Positions 45,215-54,955 of a stretch of DNA of 64,000 nucleotides are shown piece after piece. The number at the start of each line of letters is the position of its first letter. Positions within the stretch are counted from its first letter, which is position 1. The DNA lies in the NCBI RefSeq assembly GCF_018687095.1, contig NZ_CP061286.1, positions 434,001 through 498,000 on the forward strand, given 5' to 3'. Made by a program: the position numbers and the translations under genes. The stretch is from Polynucleobacter sp. MWH-UH25E. GTDB lineage: Bacteria > Pseudomonadota > Gammaproteobacteria > Burkholderiales > Burkholderiaceae. Under the pieces are notes generated by a model that saw only the letters and a program-made list of their open reading frames with translations, had not been told where the DNA came from and made no database searches.

Positions 45215-45369
45215 CTCAGTTTTGTAGGTAGTAGGTAGTGAGCTGTAGTTGTAAGTAGTAGTTTTGGTGTCTTGAGAAACTCCACAACGCGATCATTTCA
45301 TTAGCGTGTTTCCTTAAGGCTTTTTTAACCTAACCCGTCAGGCCTTCTGGCGGCACAAAGTGAATATAC
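45215..45369 (+). promoter_or_regulatory. rpsA 5' leader region
   Basis: 155 bp between cmk and rpsA. It opens with a GTAG-rich tract (45224-45262) containing the tandem heptamer GTAGGTA GTAGGTA, and ends with a hairpin CCGTCAG / CTGGCGG (45335-45341 and 45347-45353) placed 17 bp before the rpsA ATG. There is no good Shine-Dalgarno. An alternative pairing of AAGGC (45316-45320) with GCCTT (45342-45346) would compete with the hairpin. S1 translation is autoregulated through a structured leader in E. coli; the same is inferred here. Confidence 0.5.
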
Positions 45370-47043
45370 ATGTCTGAATCATTTGCAGAACTATTTGAAG
45401 AATCATTAACCCGATCGAATATGAAGACCGGCCAAGTTATTTCGGCTGAAGTTCTTCGCATCGACCATAACTTCGTCGTTGTTAACGCTGGCTTAAAGTC
45501 TGAAGCGTTTATTCCTGTTGAAGAATTCCATAACGACGCTGGCGAGATTGAAGTAGCTCCTGGCGATTTCGTTTCTGTTGCTATTGACGCTCTTGAGAAC
45601 GGCTATGGCGACACCATCCTCTCCCGTGACAAAGCGAAGCGCTTAGCATCATGGTTGAATTTGGAAAAAGCTCTCGAGCAAGCTGAGATCGTTACTGGTA
45701 CTGTTACTGGTAAGGTTAAAGGCGGCTTGACAGTAATGGTGAACGGTATCCGCGCATTCTTGCCTGGATCACTCGTTGATACACGTCCAATCAAAGACAC
45801 TAGTCCTTACGAAGGTAAGACTATGGAGTTCAAGGTTATCAAGCTTGACCGTAAGCGTAACAACGTAGTGTTGTCACGTCGTGCGGTTGTTGAAGCTAGC
45901 CAAGGTGAAGAGCGTGCTAAGTTGATGTCTAACTTGAAAGAAGGTGCAGTGGTTACTGGCCTCGTTAAGAACATCACTGATTACGGCGCATTCGTTGACC
46001 TCGGTGGTATTGATGGTCTCTTGCACATTACCGATTTGGCATGGCGTCGTGTGCGTCACCCAAGCGAGATGTTGACTGTTGGTCAAGAAGTAACTGCGAA
46101 GATCTTGAAGTTTGATCAAGAGAAAAACCGTGTTTCACTCGGTGTGAAACAACTTGGTGATGATCCATGGGTTGGTATCGCTCGTCGTTACCCACCAAAT
46201 ACCCGTTTATTCGGCAAAGTAACCAACCTGACCGACTACGGCGCATTCGTTGAAATCGAAAGCGGCATCGAAGGTTTGGTACACGTTTCTGAAATGGACT
46301 GGACCAACAAAAACGTTGCTCCAAGCAAGGCTACTGCATTGGGTACCGAAGTTGAAGTTATGGTTCTCGATATTGATGAAGACAAGCGTCGTATTAGCTT
46401 GGGTATCAAGCAGTGCAAAGCAAATCCATGGGAAGAGTTTGCGCGTTCGCAGCAAAAAGGCGACAAGCTTTCTGGCGCAATCAAGTCGATTACCGACTTT
46501 GGTGTGTTCATTGGCTTGCCTGGCGGTATCGATGGCTTGGTTCACCTCTCTGACCTCTCATGGAATGAGCCAGGCGAAGAAGCTGTTAAGAAATACAAAA
46601 AAGGTGATGAAGTTGAAGCCACCGTATTGGCAATCGATGTTGAGAAAGAGCGTATCTCTCTCGGTATCAAGCAATTATCTGGTGACCCATTCAACAACTA
46701 CACCTCTGTCAATGACAAAGGCGCAATGGTAACCGGCACTGTGAAGAGTGTTGATGCCAAAGGTGCAACTATTCATTTGGCTGATGAAGTTGAAGCTTAC
46801 TTGCGTGCTTCTGAGATCTCAACAGATCGCGTTGAAGATGCACGCAATGTATTGAAAGAAGGCGATAGCGTAACTGCCATGATCATTAACATTGATCGTA
46901 AGTCACGCGTAATCAACCTTTCAATCAAAGCAAAAGACAGCTCTGATCAACAAGATGCAATGAGCAAGCTCCAAGGTGATGCGCAGTCTGGCACAACCAA
47001 TTTGGGTGCTTTGTTAAAAGCAAAATTGGATAATCAAGGCTAA
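45370..47043 (+). CDS. rpsA: 30S ribosomal protein S1
   Basis: 557 residues with six S1 (OB-fold) repeats; the repeats from the third on carry the G-x-V-x-x-I-T-D-Y/F-G-A/V-F-V signature, for example [35 protein letters not shown] and [15 protein letters not shown]. It binds mRNA upstream of start codons for initiation. Downstream, an intrinsic terminator separates it from ihfB. Confidence 0.99.
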   Translation: MSESFAELFEESLTRSNMKTGQVISAEVLRIDHNFVVVNAGLKSEAFIPVEEFHNDAGEIEVAPGDFVSVAIDALENGYGDTILSRDKAKRLASWLNLEKALEQAEIVTGTVTGKVKGGLTVMVNGIRAFLPGSLVDTRPIKDTSPYEGKTMEFKVIKLDRKRNNVVLSRRAVVEASQGEERAKLMSNLKEGAVVTGLVKNITDYGAFVDLGGIDGLLHITDLAWRRVRHPSEMLTVGQEVTAKILKFDQEKNRVSLGVKQLGDDPWVGIARRYPPNTRLFGKVTNLTDYGAFVEIESGIEGLVHVSEMDWTNKNVAPSKATALGTEVEVMVLDIDEDKRRISLGIKQCKANPWEEFARSQQKGDKLSGAIKSITDFGVFIGLPGGIDGLVHLSDLSWNEPGEEAVKKYKKGDEVEATVLAIDVEKERISLGIKQLSGDPFNNYTSVNDKGAMVTGTVKSVDAKGATIHLADEVEAYLRASEISTDRVEDARNVLKEGDSVTAMIINIDRKSRVINLSIKAKDSSDQQDAMSKLQGDAQSGTTNLGALLKAKLDNQG

Positions 47044-47049
47044 ATCAAT

Positions 47050-47084
47050 ATCGCCGCTCTCCATTAGGAGGGTGGCGATTTTTT
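47050..47084 (+). terminator. intrinsic terminator between rpsA and ihfB
   Basis: 13-bp stem (47050-47062 with 47067-47079, two G-U pairs) with an ATTA loop, followed by six T residues. It begins 7 bp after the rpsA stop and ends 12 bp before the ihfB ATG. Confidence 0.9.
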
Positions 47085-47095
47085 ATTGATAGATC

Positions 47096-47440
47096 ATGAC
47101 AGATCAAGAGCAACAAGCAATTACCCGCTCCGAACTAGTGGAGAGCTTAGCGGAACAGTTTCCGCAGCTATTGCCTAGGGATGTGGAGTTGGCGGTAAAA
47201 ACATTGTTGGACACAATGACTCAAGCCTTGGCAGAAGGTAAGCGTATTGAGTTGCGTGGCGTGGGAAGTTTTGTACTTCATCATCGTCCTGCGCGAACTG
47301 GTCGCAATCCGAAGTCTGGTGAGAAGGTATTGATTCCAGAAAAGCGTGTACCGCACTTTAAGCCTGGCAAAGAGTTGCGTGAGCGAGTTGATTACAAGCC
47401 TTTGAAACAGGCGAGCCCTAAAGAGGGTACTGGTGCCTAG
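47096..47440 (+). CDS. ihfB: integration host factor subunit beta
   Basis: 114 residues of the HU/IHF family: [17 protein letters not shown] start, [43 protein letters not shown] with the DNA-intercalating Pro arm ([10 protein letters not shown]). About 20 residues longer at the C-terminus than E. coli IhfB. Heterodimer with IhfA, bends DNA. It lies between two terminators, so it probably has its own promoter inside rpsA, as known in E. coli, or depends on read-through. Confidence 0.96.
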   Translation: MTDQEQQAITRSELVESLAEQFPQLLPRDVELAVKTLLDTMTQALAEGKRIELRGVGSFVLHHRPARTGRNPKSGEKVLIPEKRVPHFKPGKELRERVDYKPLKQASPKEGTGA

Positions 47441-47459
47441 TATTCAGGCTCAACCTCAG

Positions 47460-47482
47460 TGGTCCATTCGGACCATTTTTTT
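47460..47482 (+). terminator. intrinsic terminator after ihfB
   Basis: Stem TGGTCC / GGACCA with an ATTC loop followed by seven T residues, 20 bp after the ihfB stop. It argues against a lapB start at 47459. Confidence 0.9.
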
Positions 47483-47500
47483 ATTGGATTTCAGCTAAGC

Positions 47501-48712
47501 ATGATTCAAATCGCGACATCTTGGTTGTTGTTGCTACCAGTCATGTTTGGTATTGGTTGGCTAGCTTCCCGTTGGGATCTGCGACTTGAAAATCGCATGG
47601 ATGAGCGCGAGCGCATGCGTCAACAGCGCTCCACCTTTAAAGGTCTGAGCCTTTTGTTAAACGAGCAACCAGATCAAGCTATTGAGACGCTGGTCAAGAT
47701 AGCGCAGTTAGACCCTGAAACGGTTGAATTGCATTTTTCTTTGGGAAATTTATTCCGTCGCCGTGGTGAAACCGAACGTGCGATTCGGGTGCATCAGCAC
47801 TTAGCTAATCGCGATGACTTAAAGCCACGTGATCGAGATCATGCCGCCTATGAATTGGGTCGTGACTTTTTGCGTGCAGGCCTATTGGATCGCGCAGAAG
47901 CTTCACTGAATCGTGTGGGTGAAGGGAAATATGCTGTCCCAGCAAAAGAAAGTCTTTTGGAGATGTATCAAGTAGAGCGTGACTGGAAGAAGGCCATCAT
48001 TGCTGCTACTGAACTCGAGACTCTTCAGGGTAAATCTCACCGTACCGAAATTGCTCAATTTCATTGCGAGCTAGCTCAAGATGCGCTGCGCCGAAAAGAT
48101 TTGCGTGAAGCTGAGCAATCTATTCAGCGTGCTTTGCAAGCTGTGCCAAATCATGCGCGCGGACTTATTTTGCAGGGTGACTATTTAATGGCGATGGAGC
48201 GCCCTGCACAAGCTATTGAAGTATGGGGTGTAGTTGCTGATTCACATCCTGCCTATATGCACCTATTGGCGGATCGTTGGATGCTGGCTCATACCGCCTT
48301 AGGCAAAGAGTCTGAGGGCTTAGATCGACTCTGCGCACTCTTAAAAACTCAGGCTACTGGCGAGTTGTTGGATATTGTGCATAAGCAAGTTATGAAGATT
48401 CGTGGCCCAGAAGCCGCCAATACGATGTTGTCTGAGGTAATGCAACATTCGCCCAGCTTGAGTGCCTTATCAAAGCTTGCTGAAACGCGCGTTGCATTAG
48501 AGGAAGGCAATGCCAACCCAGAGAGACTTTCGGAGTTGCAGTCCATTCTGAATCTCTTGCGCCAACGTACAACGAGTTTGGCTCGTTATACCTGTGGTAA
48601 TTGTGGCTTCCGTGCTCGCAGATTCTATTGGCAGTGCCCAGGTTGTAATAATTGGGAGGCATACTCACCAAGACGCTCAGAAGGTGTTGCACCCAGCGGC
48701 CCTTCAATGTAA
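47501..48712 (+). CDS. lapB: lipopolysaccharide assembly protein LapB
   Basis: 403 residues from the ATG at 47501; an upstream in-frame start at 47459 would begin in the terminator hairpin. One N-terminal membrane helix (WLLLLPVMFGIGWLAS), then TPR repeats across about residues 60-340, and a C-terminal rubredoxin-like zinc ribbon (YTCGNCGFRARRFYWQCPGCNNW, two CxxC). LapB controls FtsH-dependent LpxC turnover and recruits LPS enzymes. The lapA gene, often directly upstream in relatives, is not found here. Confidence 0.94.
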   Translation: MIQIATSWLLLLPVMFGIGWLASRWDLRLENRMDERERMRQQRSTFKGLSLLLNEQPDQAIETLVKIAQLDPETVELHFSLGNLFRRRGETERAIRVHQHLANRDDLKPRDRDHAAYELGRDFLRAGLLDRAEASLNRVGEGKYAVPAKESLLEMYQVERDWKKAIIAATELETLQGKSHRTEIAQFHCELAQDALRRKDLREAEQSIQRALQAVPNHARGLILQGDYLMAMERPAQAIEVWGVVADSHPAYMHLLADRWMLAHTALGKESEGLDRLCALLKTQATGELLDIVHKQVMKIRGPEAANTMLSEVMQHSPSLSALSKLAETRVALEEGNANPERLSELQSILNLLRQRTTSLARYTCGNCGFRARRFYWQCPGCNNWEAYSPRRSEGVAPSGPSM

Positions 48713-48752
48713 TTGATCTAGAGAAATAAGATACCGAGAAAATAGAGACCGT

Positions 48753-50117
48753 ATGAAAGTTACGATTGTTGGAAGTGGTTATGTAGGTTTAGTTACCGGA
48801 GCCTGTCTTGCAGAGCAGGGGAATAATGTCTTCTGTTTGGATTTAGATCCAAAGAAGATTGAGATTCTCAATTCTGGTGGCGTGCCGATCTATGAGCCAG
48901 GGCTAAAAGAAATGATTGATCGCAATCGTGCCGCTGGCAGATTGCAGTTCTCTACCGATATCGCCGCTTCAGTAGCGCATGGGGATATTCAATTTATTGC
49001 AGTAGGCACCCCTCCTGATGAAGATGGCTCTGCGGATCTACAGTATGTAGTTGCAGCTGCGCGCAATATTGGTCGCCATATGACCACCCCAAAAGTGATT
49101 GTCGATAAATCGACTGTGCCTGTTGGAACAGCAGATAAAGTTCAAGCCGCTATTACTGAAGAACTAGAAAAGCGTAATTTACCTGCTGATCTGTGCTCAG
49201 TTGTTTCAAATCCAGAGTTCTTAAAAGAGGGCGCTGCCGTAGAAGACTTTATGCGCCCAGATCGTATTGTGATTGGTACTGAAAACACACCAGCTGGTTT
49301 GCGTGCTAAAGAGCAGATGCGCAAACTCTATGCGCCATTTAATCGTCACCATGAGCGTACCTATTACATGGATGTAAAGAGTGCGGAGTTAACCAAGTAT
49401 GCTGCTAACGCTATGTTGGCAACCCGTATCTCCTTTATGAATGAGTTGGCTAATTTGGCAGATCTAGTGGGTGCAGATATTGAGGCAGTGCGCCAAGGTA
49501 TTGGATCGGATTCTCGTATTGGTTTTGGTTTCTTGTACCCAGGCACAGGTTACGGTGGCTCTTGTTTTCCGAAAGATGTATCTGCCTTATCAAAGACTGC
49601 TAAAGAGCATGGTAGAGAGCTAAAGATTCTCGGTGCTGTTGATGCGGTAAACGAGATTCAAAAGTATGTGTTGGTAGAGAAGATTGAAAAGCGTTTCGGC
49701 AAAGATCTCTCTAATATGAAATTCGCTTTGTGGGGCTTGGCATTCAAGCCCAATACAGACGATATGCGCGAAGCTCCAAGTCGCGTCATTATTTCTGAGT
49801 TGGTTAAGCGTGGTGCTACGATTGTGGCTCATGATCCAGTCTCAATGCCGGAAGCAAAACATGCCTTAGAGTTAGATTTTCAGGGTAATCCTCAAGGGCT
49901 GAAAAACGTTTCCATGGTGGATAACCCCATGAATGCCCTTGATGGTGCGGATGCATTGATCATTGTGACTGAGTGGAAAGCATTCCGTAGCCCTGATTTT
50001 GATGTGGTCCTCCAAAAATTGACTCGCCCCATCATTTTTGATGGACGTAATTTGTATGAGCCACAAGCAATGCAAGAGCTGGGTATTGAATACCACGGCA
50101 TTGGACGACATAATTAA
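48753..50117 (+). CDS. ugd: UDP-glucose 6-dehydrogenase
   Basis: 454 residues: NAD motif [56 protein letters not shown] and the catalytic Cys in [11 protein letters not shown]. Oxidises UDP-glucose to UDP-glucuronate for surface polysaccharide or lipid A/LPS modification. Precedes the heptose genes with a 26-bp gap to rfaE1, forming an LPS precursor unit after lapB. Confidence 0.97.
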   Translation: MKVTIVGSGYVGLVTGACLAEQGNNVFCLDLDPKKIEILNSGGVPIYEPGLKEMIDRNRAAGRLQFSTDIAASVAHGDIQFIAVGTPPDEDGSADLQYVVAAARNIGRHMTTPKVIVDKSTVPVGTADKVQAAITEELEKRNLPADLCSVVSNPEFLKEGAAVEDFMRPDRIVIGTENTPAGLRAKEQMRKLYAPFNRHHERTYYMDVKSAELTKYAANAMLATRISFMNELANLADLVGADIEAVRQGIGSDSRIGFGFLYPGTGYGGSCFPKDVSALSKTAKEHGRELKILGAVDAVNEIQKYVLVEKIEKRFGKDLSNMKFALWGLAFKPNTDDMREAPSRVIISELVKRGATIVAHDPVSMPEAKHALELDFQGNPQGLKNVSMVDNPMNALDGADALIIVTEWKAFRSPDFDVVLQKLTRPIIFDGRNLYEPQAMQELGIEYHGIGRHN

Positions 50118-50143
50118 ACAAGTCATTAGCAAAAGCTATTCAT

Positions 50144-51073
50144 ATGGAAAAAGCCAACCGCGAACAATTTTCTAAGGCACGCCTGCTAGTAGTAGGGGAT
50201 GTCATGCTGGATCGTTATTGGTTTGGCGATACCAACCGTATTTCTCCCGAGGCACCAGTGCCAGTGGTTCAAGTTGGCAAGATTGATGAGCGCTTAGGCG
50301 GTGCTGCGAACGTGGCCCGAAATGTCGCAGCTCTTGGTGCGCAAACAACCATTCTCGGAATAGTGGGTCAGGATGAACCTGGTGAACGCGTTATCAATTT
50401 GCTCAAATCCGGTGGCGTAGATAGTCAGTTGGAAATTGATGCAGATGTACCTACGATTGTGAAGTTGCGTGTGATTGCACGCCAGCAACAATTAATCCGT
50501 TTAGATTTTGAAGAGGCTCCTAGCGAGAAAGCGCTAGCGCACAAGTTAGAGCGTTTTGAAAAATTAGTTGGCTCTGCTGATGTTGTGATTCTGTCGGACT
50601 ACGGCAAGGGTGCCTTAGGACAAGTATCCCATATGATCGAGCAGGCTAGAGCGCAAAACAAAATGATCTTGGTCGACCCCAAGGGTGAAGATTATGAGAA
50701 ATATCGTGGCGCCACTGTTTTAACGCCTAATCGCAGTGAGCTGCGTCAAGTGGTTGGACAGTGGACTAGTGAAGAAGACCTCACCAAGAGAGCGCAAGAT
50801 CTCAGAAAGTCTCTTAACCTTCAGGCGCTATTACTTACCCGCTCTGAAGAGGGTATGAGTCTTTATACAGAAGCTGGTGTAAGTCATGTCAAAGCACAAG
50901 CTAGAGAGGTATTCGATGTATCCGGTGCTGGTGATACGGTGATTGCTACTTTGGCGGTTGCCCTGGCATCTGGATGGTCATTAGAGCGGGCGATGGCTTT
51001 GGCAAATCGTGCTGGTGGAATTGTGGTTGGTAAGCTGGGTACTGCTACCGTTACTTCAGAGGAATTACAGTGA
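50144..51073 (+). CDS. rfaE1: D-glycero-beta-D-manno-heptose-7-phosphate kinase
   Basis: 309 residues, ribokinase/PfkB fold: [48 protein letters not shown] and the ATP-site [16 protein letters not shown]. Only the kinase domain is present; the adenylyltransferase half of E. coli HldE is missing and must be encoded elsewhere (rfaE2). Stop overlaps rfaD by 4 bp (GTGA). Confidence 0.97.
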   Translation: MEKANREQFSKARLLVVGDVMLDRYWFGDTNRISPEAPVPVVQVGKIDERLGGAANVARNVAALGAQTTILGIVGQDEPGERVINLLKSGGVDSQLEIDADVPTIVKLRVIARQQQLIRLDFEEAPSEKALAHKLERFEKLVGSADVVILSDYGKGALGQVSHMIEQARAQNKMILVDPKGEDYEKYRGATVLTPNRSELRQVVGQWTSEEDLTKRAQDLRKSLNLQALLLTRSEEGMSLYTEAGVSHVKAQAREVFDVSGAGDTVIATLAVALASGWSLERAMALANRAGGIVVGKLGTATVTSEELQ

Positions 51074-52089
51074 CTATTATCGTAACTGGTGCCGCAGGAT
51101 TTATTGGCGCAAATATCGTTCAAGCTTTAAATGCGCGCGGTGAAAAAAATATTATTGCTGTTGACGACTTACGTCCAGCGGATAAATATCGCAATCTAGC
51201 TGATCTCGATATTATTGATTACCTCGATAAGGATGAGTTTCTAGAGGCGTTTAGAAGTGGTCGTTTTGGTAAGGTAAAAGCAGTGTTTCATGAGGGCGCT
51301 TGCTCCGATACCATGGAGGCCGATGGCATTTTCATGATGGCTAATAACTATCGTTACACCATGGATTTGCTTGATATCTGTACCGCTCAAAAGGTTCAGC
51401 TCTTGTATGCCTCATCTGCGGCAACTTATGGCGGTTCCGATGTGTTTATTGAAAGTCGTGAGCATGAGAGGCCTTTGAATATCTATGGCTACTCAAAGTT
51501 TTTATTTGATCAGGTGATGCGTAAGCGTTTTGCTGAAAATGCAAATACCGCTCAAGTAGTTGGCTTTCGCTACTTCAACGTATATGGCCCTCGCGAATCA
51601 CACAAAGGCCGTATGGCATCCGTAGCCTTTCATCAATATCATCAATACAAAGCAAATGGCCATGTAAAGCTGTTTGGTGAATATGGTGGCTATGGTCCTG
51701 GCGAACAAAGTCGTGACTTTGTATCGATTGAAGATGTGGTCAAAGTAAATCTCTTTTTCTTAGATCATCCAGAGATCAGCGGTATCTTCAATTTAGGCAG
51801 TGGGCGTGCGCAACCATTTAACGATGTGGCACACGCTGTTGCTAACGCAATGCGCAAATTAGATAAAGCGCAACCAGCAAGCTTGCAAGAATTAGTTAAA
51901 GAAAAAGCAATTGAGTACATTCCGTTTCCGGAAGCACTCAAAGGCAAATACCAGTGCTTCACACAAGCTGATTTAACAAAATTGCGTGCAGCTGGATATT
52001 CAGAACCTTTCCTTAATGTTGAGCAGGGTGTCAGTCGTTATATCGAGTGGCTAGAAGCCAATTCTGATTTCTTAGCAAATCCACTGTAA
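51070..52089 (+). CDS. rfaD: ADP-L-glycero-D-manno-heptose 6-epimerase
   Basis: 339 residues of the extended SDR family: [23 protein letters not shown] motif, [14 protein letters not shown], the [11 protein letters not shown]-x-x-x-K catalytic pair and [14 protein letters not shown] start inside the rfaE1 stop. Converts ADP-D-glycero-heptose to the L-glycero form for LPS inner core. A hairpin terminator follows. Confidence 0.97.
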   Translation: MTIIVTGAAGFIGANIVQALNARGEKNIIAVDDLRPADKYRNLADLDIIDYLDKDEFLEAFRSGRFGKVKAVFHEGACSDTMEADGIFMMANNYRYTMDLLDICTAQKVQLLYASSAATYGGSDVFIESREHERPLNIYGYSKFLFDQVMRKRFAENANTAQVVGFRYFNVYGPRESHKGRMASVAFHQYHQYKANGHVKLFGEYGGYGPGEQSRDFVSIEDVVKVNLFFLDHPEISGIFNLGSGRAQPFNDVAHAVANAMRKLDKAQPASLQELVKEKAIEYIPFPEALKGKYQCFTQADLTKLRAAGYSEPFLNVEQGVSRYIEWLEANSDFLANPL

Positions 52090-52126
52090 GCCAGTCAACT
52101 AGATCCATACATCTTCGTTGTAAATG

Positions 52127-52158
52127 ATCCGCGCGCACATTGTGCCCGTGGATTTTTT
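52127..52158 (+). terminator. intrinsic terminator after rfaD
   Basis: ATCCGCG / CGTGGAT outer stem with an inner GCAC-ATT-GTGC stem, followed by TTTTTT. It closes the ugd-rfaE1-rfaD unit, and the ComEA-like gene starts 20 bp later. Confidence 0.85.
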
Positions 52159-52177
52159 ATTTATCTCTGGAGAACGT

Positions 52178-52615
52178 ATGAAAAACATCAATTTTGGAAG
52201 TGCTAAAAATATGATGAGATCCGCCTTGGTCTCAGCAGTAATCTCAGTATCCGGTTTAGGTATCAGCTTGGGTATGGCAAACGCCTCACCCATTAATGTC
52301 AACACAGCATCTCAATCTGAACTAGAAAGCATTAAAGGTATCGGTCCGTCTAAGGCAAAAACGATTATTGCGGAGCGTCAAGATGGCGGCCATTTTCAGG
52401 ATGCCAATGATTTGCAGAAACGAGTACGTGGCATTGGTATGAAGTCGGTTGAAAAAATGGTGGATAACGGCTTAACTATTGAGTCACCAAGCTCTTTTCG
52501 GGAGCCGAATGGGCGTACGCAGAAAGAAGGTGGGGCCTCTAGCCGTCGTCATTCGCGTCATCAGGGTAATGGACGAAATTCATCGGAGCGTGCAGCGCCA
52601 CATCGTAGAAATTAG
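52178..52615 (+). CDS. ComEA-like helix-hairpin-helix protein
   Basis: 145 residues from the ATG at 52178 (CTGGAG site before it; an earlier in-frame ATG at 52124 would start in the terminator). A signal or anchor segment (residues 14-37, ending NASP) is followed by a double HhH: INVNTASQSELESIKGIGPSKAKTIIAERQ and DLQKRVRGIGMKSVEKMVDNGL, shown in the sequence as the ComEA pattern of natural transformation proteins. The C-terminal 40 residues are rich in Arg, Ser, Asn and His (SSRRHSRHQGNGRNSS), which typical ComEA proteins lack. Likely periplasmic DNA binding. Confidence 0.88.
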   Translation: MKNINFGSAKNMMRSALVSAVISVSGLGISLGMANASPINVNTASQSELESIKGIGPSKAKTIIAERQDGGHFQDANDLQKRVRGIGMKSVEKMVDNGLTIESPSSFREPNGRTQKEGGASSRRHSRHQGNGRNSSERAAPHRRN

Positions 52616-52656
52616 ACCCTTTCGCGTTTAGGTTTGCTTACGGCTAAAATCAGGCT

Positions 52657-53568
52657 ATGAGCAGACCTTCTTACCTAACCATCTCGCAAACAGTAGGAAA
52701 TACGCCTTTGGTGCGCTTGCAGCGTATTCCAGGGTTGGAAAATGACACTCGCAATAATGTCATTCTAGGTAAGTTAGAGGGCAATAATCCAGCCGGGTCG
52801 GTTAAGGACCGACCTGCGCTGTCGATGATCATGCGCGCGCAAGAGCGTGGCGAAATTAAACCAGGCGATACCTTAATTGAAGCTACTAGCGGAAACACCG
52901 GCATTGCCCTGGCAATGACTGCCGCAATGTTGGGCTACAAAATGATTTTGGTGATGCCAGAAAACCAAAGTATTGAGAGACGTCAAAGTATGGCTGCTTA
53001 TGGCGCTGAATTAATTTTGACGGCAGCTTCTGGTGGCATGGAGTTTGCAAGAGACTACGCTTTGCAATTGCAGCGCGAAGGTCGCGGAAGATTGCTTGAT
53101 CAGTTTGCCAATCCCGATAATCCACGAGCACATATTGAGACTACAGGACCTGAGATCTGGCGAGATACCGATGGCCAGATTACCCACTTTGTTTCGGCGA
53201 TGGGTACTACTGGCACGATCACTGGGGTATCAACTTATCTGAAGTCCATGAATCCCAATATTCAGATTATTGGGGCACAACCCGAGGAAGGCTCGCAAAT
53301 ACCGGGTATCCGTAAATGGGCTCCAGAATATCTACCAAAAATTTACCAAGGCGAGCGCGTTGATCGTATTGAATATGTAACGCAAGCCGATGCTGAAGAT
53401 ATGGCACGTCGCTTGGCAGTAGAAGAGGGTATCTTTTGCGGTATTTCAGCGGGTGGCGCTTTAGTGGTTGCCTTACGCATCGCCCGTCAGGTTGAAAATG
53501 CCACGATTGTCTTTATTGTGTGCGATCGCGGAGATCGCTACTTATCTACTGGCGTTTTCCCCGCCTAA
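52657..53568 (+). CDS. cysM: cysteine synthase B-type (CysM)
   Basis: 303 residues, fold-type II PLP enzyme: VGNTPLVRLQRIPG, the PLP lysine in NNPAGSVKDRPALSMI, EATSGNTGIALAMTAA and VMPENQSIERRQSMAAYGAELI, matching CysM rather than CysK in length and this last motif. Makes cysteine from O-acetylserine and sulfide or thiosulfate. Convergent with mltB, with 20 bp between. Confidence 0.95.
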   Translation: MSRPSYLTISQTVGNTPLVRLQRIPGLENDTRNNVILGKLEGNNPAGSVKDRPALSMIMRAQERGEIKPGDTLIEATSGNTGIALAMTAAMLGYKMILVMPENQSIERRQSMAAYGAELILTAASGGMEFARDYALQLQREGRGRLLDQFANPDNPRAHIETTGPEIWRDTDGQITHFVSAMGTTGTITGVSTYLKSMNPNIQIIGAQPEEGSQIPGIRKWAPEYLPKIYQGERVDRIEYVTQADAEDMARRLAVEEGIFCGISAGGALVVALRIARQVENATIVFIVCDRGDRYLSTGVFPA

Positions 53569-53588
53569 GCTGATGGCTATAACTATTC

Positions 53589-54872
53589 TTAGTTTGCCTT
53601 AGCTTTTTTCTTGGCGCTTGATTTTTTGCCGCTCTTGTTTTTAGGTTTATCAGCAGCATCTTTAGAGCTGCTGGTTTTCTGCGAAGACTCTACGGGTACA
53701 GCGCTTTGGTTTTTATATCCCAAGGCTTCCGCAAACTCTGCTACGCTTTGCGCATAGAAATAGCTACGGTTGTATTGCACAATTGTCAGAAAATTATTTA
53801 GGCCAACAAAGTATTGCGCTTGATCTGACCCATCTTTGCCTGGATAAGGAAGGTCAACAATGAGTCCTTTGCTCTGCGGCTCTGCACCACCGCGTTGCAA
53901 ATCACCCTGCTGCGGACTCAGAATTCCCTTCCGAATTAACTCTGCAACAGTATGTTTCAGTTGCGGTTCCCCATCCGCTAATTCCTTGGCAGCACTTAAA
54001 CCACTTTCTTGCACCGGGAAGGAGATCGGCATACCTGTTTGCCAGCCATGTTTCTTCATAAAGTTAGCAACGCTGGCAATGGCATCTTTTGGGCTCTGCT
54101 TTAGATCAATACGTCCATCACCATCCCCATCGACTGCAAAGCTGCGAATACTGCTGGGCATAAATTGCGGCAAACCAATAGCCCCAGCGTAAGAGCTGTT
54201 TTGATTCAGGCAATAATTAAAACGACTTTGATTGACCCCTTGAGCAGTATTTTTAGCTGGTAACTGACCGCCGGATTCTGTCCAGCAGAGCAAAATAAGT
54301 TCTTGAAGCTGATCTTTAAAAAGTTGCTCTCGAGCAGTTTTGTTTGGGGTATCCGGATAACTGAAGGCTAGAGTCGATAAAACATCCTTCACCCGAAAAT
54401 TGCCAGTCTGACGACCGTAAATTGTTTCAATGCCAATAATGGCAGCAATGACTTCGGCTGGCACCCCATAAGTTTGCTCAACTTGAGCTAAAAAGGCTTG
54501 GTTTTCCTCTAAAAACGTCTTTCCAGCCTTAAGTCGGACAGGTTCAATGAAACGCTTGCGGTAGGCCAACCAGTTCTTTTTAAACGTTCCCGATGGGGGT
54601 AATACCAATTTGCGGATCGAGGGAATCGTTTTAGCATCTAGAAAGCCTATTTCCAGGGTCTGAATGGGGATTTCCTGGGTTTGGGATACCTGATTAAGCA
54701 GGGCATTCAGGCTTTGGCTATAGCGCGCCTCTGTGGCTGCATCATCCGCCTGGTTTACGATGGTTTGCTGGGTACTACTTTGTTGTGGAGGTGTGCTTGT
54801 GCAGGCTCCAAGAGCGAGTAGCGCCAATAGGAGCATTGGGAAGTGGATGCGCAAGCAGGAATTTAGGGGCAT
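53589..54872 (-). CDS. mltB: lytic murein transglycosylase B
   Basis: 427 residues from the ATG at 54872; an earlier in-frame TTG at 54905 is less likely. Signal with lipobox LALGAC, so it is an outer-membrane lipoprotein. The catalytic Glu is in IIGIETIYGRQTG, and the GAIGLPQFMPSSIRSFAVDGDGDGRIDL segment includes the EF-hand-like calcium site. A C-terminal peptidoglycan-associated region ends with a Lys/Ser-rich tail. Cleaves the glycan strand to form 1,6-anhydromuropeptides. Confidence 0.95.
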   Translation of the reverse strand: MPLNSCLRIHFPMLLLALLALGACTSTPPQQSSTQQTIVNQADDAATEARYSQSLNALLNQVSQTQEIPIQTLEIGFLDAKTIPSIRKLVLPPSGTFKKNWLAYRKRFIEPVRLKAGKTFLEENQAFLAQVEQTYGVPAEVIAAIIGIETIYGRQTGNFRVKDVLSTLAFSYPDTPNKTAREQLFKDQLQELILLCWTESGGQLPAKNTAQGVNQSRFNYCLNQNSSYAGAIGLPQFMPSSIRSFAVDGDGDGRIDLKQSPKDAIASVANFMKKHGWQTGMPISFPVQESGLSAAKELADGEPQLKHTVAELIRKGILSPQQGDLQRGGAEPQSKGLIVDLPYPGKDGSDQAQYFVGLNNFLTIVQYNRSYFYAQSVAEFAEALGYKNQSAVPVESSQKTSSSKDAADKPKNKSGKKSSAKKKAKAN

Positions 54873-54955
54873 AAGGTTGAGCAAGTTGAGCAATAAATTA
54901 AGCAATATTGATTAGATTATAAAAATTACAGTTTTGCTATTAAGGATTTAGGTAA

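Noticed and set aside
47459..47500. LapB start at 47459
   Set aside because: That start lies at the edge of the ihfB terminator hairpin; ATG at 47501 begins directly before the membrane helix.
52124..52177. Earlier start of the ComEA-like gene at 52124
   Set aside because: It would translate through the terminator hairpin at 52127-52158; the ATG at 52178 has a proper ribosome site and starts the signal segment.
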